NCBI GenBank assembly: GCA_019239895.1 | Contig: JAFAZH010000025.1 | Span: forward strand, 1 to 64,000 | DNA: 64,000 nt | From: Abditibacteriaceae bacterium | GTDB taxonomy: Bacteria > Armatimonadota > Abditibacteriia > Abditibacteriales > Abditibacteriaceae | Direction of reading: 5' to 3' | Shown here: positions 35,742 through 44,397 of the stretch, one piece after another | Numbering within the stretch: position 1 is the first letter of the stretch | Layout: the number at the start of each line of letters is the position of its first letter | Notes under the pieces: model-generated | Told to the model about the DNA's origin: nothing | What the model saw: the letters and a program-made list of their open reading frames with translations, nothing else | Database searches by the model: none | Translations under genes and position numbers: made by a program

Positions 35742-36809
35742 TCACTTCGGCGCGTCGGGCTTAACCACAGGCTGACGAAAGGCCCGCTCCACCACATCGT
35801 TGGGATCGGTAGACACCGGCCCATCCCGCCATAGCCAGCGCATCATGTCCGGCAAAATCGCCCCGCCATACTTCTGCCCGTGCTGATTCATGCCCCAGGA
35901 GTAATTCACATCATAACCCTTCTGGGTCAACGCCTTCATTAGCCGCACATTCTGCAAAAACCAGTCGCGGGTTGGGTCATAGACACCGTTGCGCAGACCA
36001 CGATTGTCATTGCGGCCATCACAGAGGAACACCCGCAGCGGTTTTTTCTCGCTCGCCAGCACCCGTTCGGGATAGACATGACCACCGCGTAAATTAACGA
36101 AGCTACCTACATTGCTAAGCACCTTGCGGAAAGCATTGGGCCGCTCCCACGCCACCGTAAAGGCCGCGATTGCCCCGGAACTGGAACCGCCAATACCATG
36201 CATCTCAGAGTCTTTGGAAATGTTGTATTGCTGGTACAGCACAGACAGCAGTTCTTCGGTAATCACCCGCGCATACTTATCATCAAGTGTGTTATATTCA
36301 ACCCCGCGATTGGTAGTGCCATCACCCCAGTTCTGCGGCGTAGGCTCCGGCTGCTGCGGAGTGCGACCCGGATTAATAAATACCCCAATCATAACGGGGA
36401 TTTCACGCCGATAGATGAGATTATCCATCACATTCTGAGCACGCATATCGCCTTTTTCATCCTTAAAGGCTTGCCCGTCTTGATAGACCATCAAGGCGGT
36501 GGGCACTGCTGGATCATACTGCGCTGGCACATAAACCCAGTAAGTGTGCTGCGTCCCTGGGTAAGCATTACTGGGAAGCGTAAAAGGGCCTCGTATCTCC
36601 CCCTTGGGCACACCATCCTGCGGCAATGAATCCGGCCCTAGCCGGTATTGAGAATCTGGGTTTGGCTGTCCCCCGGTTTTTGGCGCTGGCCCTGGCGAAG
36701 CAGCAACCGTTGGTGGCACCGCAACCTGCGCCTCAGTTAGCGTCGCCATGCCCGTCAACATTAACCCGATACCTCCTAAACTGATGGCATCCGTTGCTTT
36801 TCTTCTCAT
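35742..36809 (-). CDS. Exported esterase, enterochelin-esterase/esterase-D-like
   Basis: 355 residues with an N-terminal signal ([18 protein letters not shown]). Alpha/beta-hydrolase fold: the nucleophile elbow [13 protein letters not shown] (Ser near residue 200), the oxyanion/early strand [13 protein letters not shown] and a late His in [23 protein letters not shown] and [21 protein letters not shown] are typical of Fes-like esterases. It is expected to cut ester bonds of plant-type acyl groups or siderophores outside the cytoplasm; which one is unknown. Confidence 0.88.
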   Translation of the reverse strand: MRRKATDAISLGGIGLMLTGMATLTEAQVAVPPTVAASPGPAPKTGGQPNPDSQYRLGPDSLPQDGVPKGEIRGPFTLPSNAYPGTQHTYWVYVPAQYDPAVPTALMVYQDGQAFKDEKGDMRAQNVMDNLIYRREIPVMIGVFINPGRTPQQPEPTPQNWGDGTTNRGVEYNTLDDKYARVITEELLSVLYQQYNISKDSEMHGIGGSSSGAIAAFTVAWERPNAFRKVLSNVGSFVNLRGGHVYPERVLASEKKPLRVFLCDGRNDNRGLRNGVYDPTRDWFLQNVRLMKALTQKGYDVNYSWGMNQHGQKYGGAILPDMMRWLWRDGPVSTDPNDVVERAFRQPVVKPDAPK

Positions 36810-37045
36810 GCAAAACTCTCCAAGTGGGAAATGATTTAACCGTTAACGAACTATCAGGCTGATTAAAGAATACCCTTCATCACGAGGATTCCGGGACAGA
36901 AGGCTCGTAACATAAGAGCGCGGCCTGATCTCTAAGCAGTGTAGTACCTTTATAATGATTTGTAGAAGTTCACAATTTTGAATAGGCACTTTTCTCCGTT
37001 TCACTGCATCTCCACTTTATAAGCCCTTGAATGGAGTGACACCCT

Positions 37046-38650
37046 TTGAACGATGCAGAAATTGTAAGGCGGGTGCGGATAGGTGATACCGCTGCTTACT
37101 CGCACCTGGTGGAACACTATGGCAATGCGATTTACGGGTTAGCTTACCATCGCTTGCAGAATGCCGAGGATGCGCGTGATGTGGCTCAGGAAGCCTTTAT
37201 ACAAGCTTATCGGCACCTCGATCAACTGCGCGAACCAGCCAAGTTTGGCTCGTGGCTGCGCCAGATAGCTGTCAACGAATGTCGTATGTGGCAGCGTCAG
37301 CAGCACCCGACAGAATCACTCGAAGCTGCCCCGCCGAGTGTTGAACAGGACGCGCAAGTGGAAGCAAAAGTCGCGACTCAACAAATGTTAGGGTGCTTGT
37401 CTGAGGAGAGTCGCTTAACTCTAACCCTTTTCTACCTCCACCGCTACTCCTTACAAGAAATCGCCGCGTTTCTGGAGGTTCCAGTCACCACCATCAAGAG
37501 CCGTCTGCGTAATGCGCGGGCACAACTCAAAAGGGAGATGTATGATATGATCGAAGACACCCTAAAGCCGGAACCTTTACCGCATGAGTTCGCCGCTGTG
37601 GTGATGACACTCCTGGATGGCAGTACCATTGGGGCACTTGCCTTCTCACCCGATGGGCAAACCTTAGTAAGTGGCGGCAGCGACAAAACAGTAAAATTCT
37701 GGAACGCGCAAACAGGAGAATTACAACGCACTCTACCAGGTCATGGGAGGCCCATAGATGCGGTCGCTATTGCGCCTAATGGGAAAATCGTAGCAAGTGG
37801 CAGCCGTGATAGAACAGTTAAATTGTGGGATGTGCAAAAGGGTGAGTTAATAGCCACATTAGACAATCAGGGGCGGGCTGACTCTCTCGCTTTTGCTCCA
37901 AACAGTCAATTGTTGGCGACAGTCAGCGCAAGACGAGAAGAAGAGGATGAGGCAGTTTCCTTTCACAGCAAGGTTTTGCTCTGGCAGGTAGAGAGTGGAG
38001 AACTTTTGCATGAGTTAGAAGCTTTACTCTGGCGCACTCCCACAGAGAAAGCAGCATCAGTCCCCAATGCCCATATTGAGCATGGAGAATTAGGCAGAAT
38101 GTTTTATTCGGTTGCTTTCTCACCAAATGGGCACATTTTAGCAACCAGTAATTCCCTGGAATCACCTGATGGCATGGGGGCAGAAGTGAAATTGTGGGAC
38201 GCTGAGTCATGGCAGTTGTTGAATACCATTACGGTTTCCGATTTCTGGATAAAGACCGTGGCCTTTGCTCCTGATGGCGCAACCCTGGCCGCAGCCTGTA
38301 TGCAGTCTGAGGCTAAAGGGCCAACTCAGAGAATCAGCGCAGGTGAAGTACGATTCTGGAACATTCAGACCGGGGAATTGCAGCGGACTGTTACTGAAGC
38401 AGCTATGACGGGTGTTTACGGAGTCACTTTCTCACCCGATGGTAAAACGCTCGCAATAGGGCGCTCGAAGGGCGATGGCGAACCGATTCTGACCAACGAT
38501 GTTCGGTTATGGGATATTGAGACTGGAAAGCTATTGCAGACCCTCCCCGAAGACCACAAATTTAACAGCGCGGTGGCCTTCTCCCCGGATGGTAAGATAC
38601 TCGCCAGAGGTGGAGCGGCCCAAGTTATCAACCTGCTGCGTATTCGGTAG
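37046..38650 (+). CDS. ECF sigma factor fused to a C-terminal WD40 propeller
   Basis: 534 residues with a TTG start after GGAGTG. Residues ~10-80 are sigma-70 region 2 (NAEDARDVAQEAFIQAYRHL) and ~120-170 region 4 (SLQEIAAFLEVPVTTIKSRL), enough for a complete extracytoplasmic-function sigma factor. Residues ~190-534 hold about six to seven WD40 repeats (FSPDGQTLVSGGSDKTVKFW; VASGSRDRTVKLWDV; LRIR end). No anti-sigma gene is adjacent, so the propeller may do the regulating. The next genes encode HtrA-like proteases on the same strand, which hints at a stress role. Confidence 0.92.
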   Translation: MNDAEIVRRVRIGDTAAYSHLVEHYGNAIYGLAYHRLQNAEDARDVAQEAFIQAYRHLDQLREPAKFGSWLRQIAVNECRMWQRQQHPTESLEAAPPSVEQDAQVEAKVATQQMLGCLSEESRLTLTLFYLHRYSLQEIAAFLEVPVTTIKSRLRNARAQLKREMYDMIEDTLKPEPLPHEFAAVVMTLLDGSTIGALAFSPDGQTLVSGGSDKTVKFWNAQTGELQRTLPGHGRPIDAVAIAPNGKIVASGSRDRTVKLWDVQKGELIATLDNQGRADSLAFAPNSQLLATVSARREEEDEAVSFHSKVLLWQVESGELLHELEALLWRTPTEKAASVPNAHIEHGELGRMFYSVAFSPNGHILATSNSLESPDGMGAEVKLWDAESWQLLNTITVSDFWIKTVAFAPDGATLAAACMQSEAKGPTQRISAGEVRFWNIQTGELQRTVTEAAMTGVYGVTFSPDGKTLAIGRSKGDGEPILTNDVRLWDIETGKLLQTLPEDHKFNSAVAFSPDGKILARGGAAQVINLLRIR

Positions 38651-38839
38651 ATTTGCTCAGCTATTTCGCTTCCTCGACAAGCTTCACCTAACCACATGGA
38701 CAGGTGTTGACTCTGCTCTAACGGCGGATTTAAGGAGGCTGGCACTTGGGTATCTTAGTATTAGCAGACAGGAGTCCTATAGAAGGTGGAGTTTCACAGC
38801 CCCTTAATTTTCTCCTGCCACTGCTAAAGGAGTGCAATA

Positions 38840-39751
38840 ATGACAAATGAGATTCCTTCTGTCCTGGTCAGCCTTTCCAATGAACTGGCGAACGTCGTGG
38901 AGCGGGTTGCGCCTTCCGTGGTGCGGGTGGATGATGGCAGCCGCCTAACCGCAACTGGTATTGTTTGGTCGGCGGATGGCTCCATTATAACGACCTCACA
39001 TGGTGTCGAACGCGATGAGGATTTAACCATTGAGTTGCACGATGGCACCCGTCATGCCGCAAAAGTAGTCGGGCGCGATCATGATACCGACCTGGCGCTG
39101 CTGCGCGTGGATGCGCAGAATCTAACGCCTATTGAGCACGCCCCCAACGATGCGGTTAAAACGGGGCATCTGGTCTTAGCCCTCGGACGCCCCGGTGATG
39201 CCGGGCTGCAAGCGACTATCGGCATTATCAGTGCGCGCCTGGAATCGCAAAGCAATGGGCAACCGGAATATGTGCTGCATACAGATGCTGTATTTTATCC
39301 GGGATTTTCAGGTGGCCCACTGGTCAATACGAATGGCCAGGCAGTCGGGTTAAACAACCTCGTCTATGGGCGCGGGCGGGGGGTGGCGTTGGGCCTGCCT
39401 ACAGTCACTCATGTGGCGGACGCTTTGTTAGAGCATGGTCAGGTGCAGCGTGGCTACCTGGGCATTCGGATGCAGTTGGTGGCCTTGCCAACGCATCTGC
39501 GCCAGTCGCTTAATCTCTCGCAGGAGCAGGGGTTGCTAATTGTTCAGGTAGAAAATGGCAGTCCGGCGGAAAAGGGCGGGTTGCTACTGGGCGATACTCT
39601 GCTGAGCTTCAATGGACACACCATTGAAGATGTGGAAGAACTGCGCCACGAGCTACGAGATTTGGCAGCAGGGCAAAACGTCACGCTTCGCATTTTGCGC
39701 GGCGGCGAAGTGCGTGATGTAAATGTGACTTTGCAAGCCGCCACCAGTTAA
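38840..39751 (+). CDS. HtrA/DegP-like serine protease with PDZ domain, no export signal
   Basis: 303 residues, AAGGAG upstream of the ATG. Trypsin-like S1C domain: His in TTSHGVERDED, Asp in DTDLALLRV, Ser in FYPGFSGGPLV (the usual GNSGG is GFSGG). One PDZ domain at about 215-300 (RGYLGIRMQ ... VENGSPAEKGGLLLGD). There is no signal peptide or membrane anchor, so it would be cytosolic, unlike DegP/DegS. The next gene, a PDZ-less paralogue, starts 13 bp downstream and is surely in the same operon. Confidence 0.92.
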   Translation: MTNEIPSVLVSLSNELANVVERVAPSVVRVDDGSRLTATGIVWSADGSIITTSHGVERDEDLTIELHDGTRHAAKVVGRDHDTDLALLRVDAQNLTPIEHAPNDAVKTGHLVLALGRPGDAGLQATIGIISARLESQSNGQPEYVLHTDAVFYPGFSGGPLVNTNGQAVGLNNLVYGRGRGVALGLPTVTHVADALLEHGQVQRGYLGIRMQLVALPTHLRQSLNLSQEQGLLIVQVENGSPAEKGGLLLGDTLLSFNGHTIEDVEELRHELRDLAAGQNVTLRILRGGEVRDVNVTLQAATS

Positions 39752-39764
39752 AGGAGGTTCTCTT

Positions 39765-40412
39765 ATGGGACTAACTCATAATTTACTGGCACCTTTTGCG
39801 ACCGAGACTGCGGCCCTGGCCGAGAACCTCGCGCACAGTGTCGTGTGGGTTCATGGAGGGCATGGGCATGGCGCAGGCGTCATCTGGCAAAGTGATGGTT
39901 TAATCATGACTAATGATCATGTTGTAGCCCGTGATAGGGTTACAGTTGAGCTGGAGGAGGGTCGTCGCCTGGCCGCTACTGTAATCGCGCGCAATCCAGA
40001 CTATGACCTCGCTGCCCTGCACGTTGCCGAATCTAACCTCCCGGCGGCTCCCATTGGCGATGCCAAAGTCTTGCGTGTGGGGGAATTGATTATGGCAGTA
40101 GGCCATCCCTTTGGCGTCAAAAGCACGGCAACTTTAGGCATTGTCAGTGCCGTGGGTGGTGCCACCTGGCTGGGTTCTGGCCGCAATTCGGGCAGGCGCT
40201 TCGCCGCCTCAGCCACACCGAAGCGCGAGTGGCTCCAGGCCGATGTAGCCTTAGCTCCCGGCAACTCCGGTGGCCCCTTGGCCGACACCTCTGGGCGAGT
40301 GGTGGGAATTGCCAGTATGATTCTTAGCCCTGGTATTGCCCTCGCTGTGCCGAGCCATATTGTCAGCCGTTTTGTAGCGGCTCTACCAAGGGTGCAGAAG
40401 TTAGCGGCATGA
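39765..40412 (+). CDS. HtrA-like trypsin-family serine protease without PDZ domain
   Basis: 215 residues, preceded by AAAGGAGG. Catalytic His in MTNDHVVARD, Asp in DYDLAALHV, Ser in LAPGNSGGPLA. It ends right after the protease domain. There is no signal peptide. A paralogue of the upstream gene; the pair may act together, with only one carrying a PDZ substrate-binding domain. It is followed by a small hairpin and a LuxR-type regulator gene on the same strand. Confidence 0.92.
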   Translation: MGLTHNLLAPFATETAALAENLAHSVVWVHGGHGHGAGVIWQSDGLIMTNDHVVARDRVTVELEEGRRLAATVIARNPDYDLAALHVAESNLPAAPIGDAKVLRVGELIMAVGHPFGVKSTATLGIVSAVGGATWLGSGRNSGRRFAASATPKREWLQADVALAPGNSGGPLADTSGRVVGIASMILSPGIALAVPSHIVSRFVAALPRVQKLAA

Positions 40413-40413
40413 G

Positions 40414-40440
40414 GTATGCCGGGGCTTTTATAGCCCCGGT
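40414..40440. repeat. Hairpin related to repeat family R6
   Basis: CCGGGGCTTTTATAGCCCCGG forms a self-complementary hairpin. It shares GCCGGGGCTTTTATAG with the R6 arm at 26760. It lies between the second protease gene and the regulator gene, where it could also slow transcription. Confidence 0.65.
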
Positions 40441-40462
40441 GTAATCTGTAGTTCTTATTCTA

Positions 40463-41128
40463 ATGACACGAGTTCTAATTGTAGCCGCCTACGCAGCAGT
40501 GCGAGCGGGGCTTCATGCTCTGCTTGCTACGGCTGAGGATTTTGAGATCATTGCCGAAGTCAGCGGCAGTGCCGAATTGGAACGCCTGTTACCTCAAGCG
40601 CGGGCCGATGTCGTGTTGCTGGATTACAGTGATGCCGATGGCGAGGGCTTGAGTATTTTAGAACTGGTGACGCGCCATGAAACGGGCTTAGTAATGCTGA
40701 GCGACAGCCGCGAGGCGCTCTGGTTGTTGACAGAACGGGCACTGCCAGGTTGGGCTTGTCTCTTAAAAGAGGCCGATGGAATAGAAATCGCCGGAGCGGT
40801 GCGCGCCGTGGCAGCGGGCTTAGTGGCCTTAGACCGCAGTTTCCTACCAGTGTTAGCCACTTCGCCCCTGAATGATAGTAGCATCGCTGAAACTCAACCG
40901 TTACCTGACCCACTATTAGCGGGAGCAGGAGAAACTTTAACCACACGAGAACGCGAGGTGCTGCAACTCATGGCGCAGGGCTTGCCCAACAAAATCATCG
41001 CTACACGATTAGGGATCAGCCAGCACACCGTTAAGTTTCACGTCGCTTCAATTTTATCTAAATTAGATGCCGCTAGCCGCACCGAAGCAGTGACGCAAGG
41101 GGCGCGGCGGGGATATGTGGTGCTGTAA
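40463..41128 (+). CDS. NarL/LuxR-type response regulator with degenerate receiver
   Basis: 221 residues. Receiver-like domain (1-120) and LuxR-type HTH (about 150-215; LTTREREVLQLMAQGLPNK, ISQHTVKFHVASILSKL). The phospho-acceptor position is kept (Asp54 in VVLLDYSD) as is a Lys near 100 (CLLKEAD). The acidic pair that binds Mg2+ is missing: VLIVAAYAAVRAGL in place of the normal VLIVDDHxLVRxGL. Normal phosphorylation is therefore unlikely. No kinase is adjacent. It lies 50 bp after the two protease genes and probably shares their operon. Confidence 0.9.
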   Translation: MTRVLIVAAYAAVRAGLHALLATAEDFEIIAEVSGSAELERLLPQARADVVLLDYSDADGEGLSILELVTRHETGLVMLSDSREALWLLTERALPGWACLLKEADGIEIAGAVRAVAAGLVALDRSFLPVLATSPLNDSSIAETQPLPDPLLAGAGETLTTREREVLQLMAQGLPNKIIATRLGISQHTVKFHVASILSKLDAASRTEAVTQGARRGYVVL

Positions 41129-41149
41129 TCCTCACACCTTTGAATTATC

Positions 41150-41266
41150 TTCAACACAAAGAACACAAAATTAATCTAAAGCAAAGATAAGGTAATGAGG
41201 CGCTACTCCCTCATCTCATTTATCTCTTTGTGCCCTTTGTGCCTTCTTTGTGTTCTTTGTGTTGAA
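41150..41266. repeat. Palindromic repeat, family R3 (copy)
   Basis: A perfect 20-bp inverted repeat, TTCAACACAAAGAACACAAA (41150-41169) with 41247-41266. It sits in the gap between the regulator gene and the convergent ArsR gene. Confidence 0.85.
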
Positions 41267-41302
41267 ATGAAAAGTACTACCAGGAGAAGCCGGAGGTGAG
41301 GG

Positions 41303-41605
41303 CTACTCCACCGCACATAAAATAGCTTGCAGTAAACCGGGGAAACGAGCATCTAAATCGGCGCGGCGCAGAGAATTGATATAGCTGGTGCCCTCTGGCC
41401 GCATCTGAATAATCCCGCTCTCACGCAGCACTTTAAAATGGTGCGACAGGGTAGACTTGGCGGTGCCAACGCAAAAGGGGCCGCACGGTTGATCGCCCCG
41501 CTCCGCCAGCCCTTTGACAATTCCCAATCGCGTCGGATCGCTCAAGGCGTAGAGCACTGACGTTAAATTAATATCCTCTCTTGAAGGGTGGTGTAAAGCT
41601 CTCAC
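41303..41605 (-). CDS. ArsR-family winged-helix repressor
   Basis: 100 residues with a GTG start at 41605; the start is uncertain because the codon touches the divergent promoter. Winged-helix body: LYALSDPTRLGIVKGLAE, then TLSHHFKVLRESGIIQ as the recognition helix, then GTSYINSLRRADLD. A Cys pair in QPCGPFCVG just before the recognition helix could sense thiol oxidants or metal. It is divergent from the first thioredoxin gene, with a palindrome between them, so autorepression plus control of thioredoxin is likely. Confidence 0.9.
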   Translation of the reverse strand: MRALHHPSREDINLTSVLYALSDPTRLGIVKGLAERGDQPCGPFCVGTAKSTLSHHFKVLRESGIIQMRPEGTSYINSLRRADLDARFPGLLQAILCAVE

Positions 41606-41607
41606 CC

Positions 41608-41663
41608 TTGACAGTATGCCATAATGGAACGTATATTTCTATTGTTCGTATATCATCGAACAA
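41608..41663 (+). promoter_or_regulatory. Thioredoxin promoter with a palindromic ArsR-type operator
   Basis: TTGACA (41608-41613), 18-nt spacer, TATATT (41632-41637). At the expected transcription start lies the 22-bp palindrome TTGTTCG-TATATCAT-CGAACAA (41642-41663), in the style of ArsR operators. The divergent ArsR gene starts just upstream. A shared 11-mer TATGCCATAAT occurs here (41615) and before the second thioredoxin gene (46202). Confidence 0.7.
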
Positions 41664-41698
41664 AGGACGTTTCAGTTAGAGTTTTATGGAGGGGAAAT

Positions 41699-42028
41699 AT
41701 GTCAGCAGTTAATTCAGTAGAAAATGGCAACTTTGAGAGCGAAGTCGTGCAGGCAGGGCAACCCGTAGTGGTGGACTTCTGGGCCGACTGGTGCCAGCCT
41801 TGCAAAATGCTTTCGCCCGTGCTGGATAAGGTCGCCACACAGTTCAATGGCAAAATCAAAGTGTTAAAGTGCAATGTGGACGAGAACCAGGAACTAGCCG
41901 CCAAGTATGGCGTGATGACCATTCCGAACCTGATTTTCTTCAAAGATGGACAAGTCGTTAATCAGGCCGTCGGCTACATGAACGAGACGCAGCTAACCGA
42001 CAAGGTTAATCAGGTGTTAAGTTCCTAA
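41699..42028 (+). CDS. Thioredoxin (WCQPC active site)
   Basis: 109 residues from ATG 41699, preceded by GGAGGGGAAAT. Earlier in-frame start at 41624 has no site. Active site WADWCQPCKMLSP (Cys about 33 and 36); Gln replaces the usual Gly. MTIPNLIFFKDG holds the cis-Pro. Cytosolic disulfide reductase. No conventional thioredoxin reductase with CxxC lies in the window; see the fusion protein at 46801. Confidence 0.95.
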   Translation: MSAVNSVENGNFESEVVQAGQPVVVDFWADWCQPCKMLSPVLDKVATQFNGKIKVLKCNVDENQELAAKYGVMTIPNLIFFKDGQVVNQAVGYMNETQLTDKVNQVLSS

Positions 42029-42052
42029 TTTAATTTGGCAGTGACACAGGTT

Positions 42053-42081
42053 ACAGGCGCATTCCTTTCGGGTGCGCCTGT
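42053..42081 (+). terminator. Hairpin after the thioredoxin gene
   Basis: ACAGGCGCA (42053-42061) pairs with TGCGCCTGT (42073-42081), loop 11 nt, 25 bp after the stop codon. There is no T-run, so it may be a processing or pausing hairpin. Confidence 0.45.
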
Positions 42082-42169
42082 AGTGCATCTACAGAGCAAA
42101 ATTTACTGAGCATGGTCACAGCAGCTTATTAAATGGCTTGAAGTTATCGAAGGCTCTTTAAGGAGACGG

Positions 42170-43111
42170 ATGATGGCAACGATGAAAGCCGTACGAATAC
42201 ATGCCTATGGCGGGCCAGAGGTGCTGGTTTATGAAGCAGCGCCACGCCCGGAGCCTGCGGCAGATGAAGTCTTACTGCGCATTCATGCCGCCGGGGTCAA
42301 TCCGGCAGACTGGAAGACGCGCGAAGGTTTTTTCAAGGCGTCCTCCAATCAACAACTACCCATCATTATTGGTGGCGATGTGGCCGGTGTTATCGAAGCG
42401 GTAGGCTCTGGAGTGACTGATTGCAAAGCAGGCGATGCGGTTTATGCCATGACCGGGTTGGTCGGTGGAGGTTATGCGGAATATGTAACTCTTCCCTCTG
42501 CTCTCGTCTCTGCCAAGCCTCAATCACTTGATTTTGTTCATGCTGCTGCGGTGCCGGTGGCAGCTACGACAGCATGGCAGGCATTGTTTGATGCCGCCAA
42601 ACTCTCTGCCGGGCAAAAGGTTCTGATTCATGCCGGTGCGGGCGGCGTGGGCAGTTTCGCCGTGCAGTTCGCCCGGTATAAGGGTGCCCATGTCATTACC
42701 ACGGCGTCGGCACGTAATACGGATTTCTTGCGCGAGTTAGGCGCAGATGAAGTGATTGATTACAGCACGACCCGCTTTGAAGACGCTGTGCATGACGTAG
42801 ATGCTGTCTTTGACACTTTAGGTGGCGATACCCAGGAGCGCTCTCTAAAAGTATTGAAACGCGGTGGCGTTCTGGTGTCGGTTGTTGGATTACCCTTTGA
42901 GCAACAAGCCACGGCGCAAGGCATCAACACCGTTGCGCTTTACGCTCAGCCCAACCGCAATCAACTAACCGAGATTGGGCAACTGATTGATGCCGGACAA
43001 GTTAAGGTGACGGTAGAAAAAGTTCTGCCGCTTCAAGAAGCACGCGAGGCCCACGAATTGAGTCAGAGTGGGCACACACGCGGCAAGATTGTGCTTCAGG
43101 TTGCATCTTAA
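42170..43111 (+). CDS. NADP-dependent zinc-less quinone oxidoreductase (MDR family)
   Basis: 313 residues. AAGGAG precedes two adjacent ATGs (42170 and 42173). GroES-like N-terminal domain (MKAVRIHAYGGPEVLVYEAA) and Rossmann domain (LIHAGAGGVGSFAVQFAR). The structural and catalytic zinc cysteines are absent, as in QOR/zeta-crystallin types. Reduces quinones or enals with NADPH, protecting against electrophile stress. A second MDR gene follows 33 bp later. Confidence 0.92.
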   Translation: MMATMKAVRIHAYGGPEVLVYEAAPRPEPAADEVLLRIHAAGVNPADWKTREGFFKASSNQQLPIIIGGDVAGVIEAVGSGVTDCKAGDAVYAMTGLVGGGYAEYVTLPSALVSAKPQSLDFVHAAAVPVAATTAWQALFDAAKLSAGQKVLIHAGAGGVGSFAVQFARYKGAHVITTASARNTDFLRELGADEVIDYSTTRFEDAVHDVDAVFDTLGGDTQERSLKVLKRGGVLVSVVGLPFEQQATAQGINTVALYAQPNRNQLTEIGQLIDAGQVKVTVEKVLPLQEAREAHELSQSGHTRGKIVLQVAS

Positions 43112-43144
43112 CCGGCAACTGGTGCTTAACTCAAGAGGCATGTT

Positions 43145-44158
43145 ATGAAAGCCTGGGAAATTCAAAATTCATTCGGTCTGGATGCTCTCACCCTGGCGGA
43201 ACGGCCAGAGCCGCAACCTGGCCCTTACCAAGTCCTCATTAAGTTGCGGGCCGCTTCGCTCAATTACCGTGACCTGTTAATGGTTAAGGGCGATTACAAT
43301 CCCAAACTACCGTTGCCCCTGATTCCTTTTAGCGATGGTGTAGGAGAAGTGGTGGCCTTAGGAGAAGGTGTCACGAGGGTTAAAGTGGGAGATCGCGTCG
43401 CAGGTATTTTCATGCAACGCTGGATCGGCGGCGAACTGAATGAGCAGAAGTTTCGTTCAGCTCTGGGCGGCGATCTGGATGGCATGTTGGTGGAATATAA
43501 AGTGCTCCATGAAGATGGCGTGGTGCATGTGCCAGAACATTTTTCAGACGAGGAAGCTGCCACCCTACCCTGCGCGGCAGTGACAGCCTGGCATGGCTTG
43601 ATTACGGATGGGCACCTCAAAGCGGGCGATAGTGTTTTAGTGCAAGGGACTGGCGGAGTTTCGCTTTTTGCTCTGCAATTTGCTAAAGCGGTAGGGGCGC
43701 GTGTCATCATTATTTCCAGTAGCGACGAAAAATTAGTCCACGCCTCTGAGTTAGGAGTGGATGAGGGCATTAACTACAAAACGAATCCTGATTGGGACAA
43801 GCGCGTTAAAGAGCTAACAGACGGCGTTGGTGTGGATCATGTCGTAGAAGTTGGTGGCGCAGGCACTTTTGGTAAATCAGTGCGCGCAGTACGCATCGGC
43901 GGCCAGATAAGTTTGATTGGCGCACTCTCTGGCGGCGGTGAGATTAACCCGCTCCCGATCCTTATGCGTACGGTGCGGGTGCAGGGAATTTATGTAGGAA
44001 GCCGCGATATGTTTGAAACTATGAATCGAGCTATTGCCCTGCATCGCCTCCGCCCAGTCGTGGATCGTGTCTTTGCCTTTGAAGAGGCACGGGAGGCGTT
44101 GCGCTACATGGAAAGCGGTTCGCACTTCGGCAAACTGTGTATTAGATTTGGAACCTAA
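43145..44158 (+). CDS. NAD(P)-dependent alcohol dehydrogenase/quinone reductase-like protein (MDR family)
   Basis: 337 residues. MKAWEIQNSFGLDALTLAER start, SLNYRDLLMVKGDYNP and VLVQGTGGVSLFALQFAKA (NAD(P) Rossmann motif). The usual zinc-ligand Cys-x-x-Cys lobe is not seen, so it is probably a zinc-independent reductase. It follows the other MDR gene closely and likely shares its mRNA. Substrate unknown. Confidence 0.9.
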   Translation: MKAWEIQNSFGLDALTLAERPEPQPGPYQVLIKLRAASLNYRDLLMVKGDYNPKLPLPLIPFSDGVGEVVALGEGVTRVKVGDRVAGIFMQRWIGGELNEQKFRSALGGDLDGMLVEYKVLHEDGVVHVPEHFSDEEAATLPCAAVTAWHGLITDGHLKAGDSVLVQGTGGVSLFALQFAKAVGARVIIISSSDEKLVHASELGVDEGINYKTNPDWDKRVKELTDGVGVDHVVEVGGAGTFGKSVRAVRIGGQISLIGALSGGGEINPLPILMRTVRVQGIYVGSRDMFETMNRAIALHRLRPVVDRVFAFEEAREALRYMESGSHFGKLCIRFGT

Positions 44159-44172
44159 CCCCCCGTCCTCCA

Positions 44173-44232
44173 GCCCATGCAACAGCATCAATATGCTGTT
44201 GCATGGGCACCCAACCTTCCCGAACCGGGAAG
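44173..44232. repeat. Two adjacent hairpins after the MDR operon
   Basis: GCCCATGCAACAGCAT (44173-44188) pairs perfectly with 44193-44208 around a CAAT loop. Next to it is CCTTCCCGAACCGGGAAGG (about 44216-44234). Neither has a T-run. They may act as a transcription end or belong to another repeat class. The remainder to 44397 shows no gene. Confidence 0.6.
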
Positions 44233-44397
44233 GGGGTGTCAGAGGATAGTTGACGGGTTTAGTTCTACTGTTTGCTAATCCCTGATGGATATGGGGTTAT
44301 GGCTGATAAAACTTTTAGTGCATTTTAGTTCTACTATACAGGCATCCTGTGTCTCCCTCGCCGCTTCGGAGAGGGGACAGGGGAGAGGTTAAAAATT

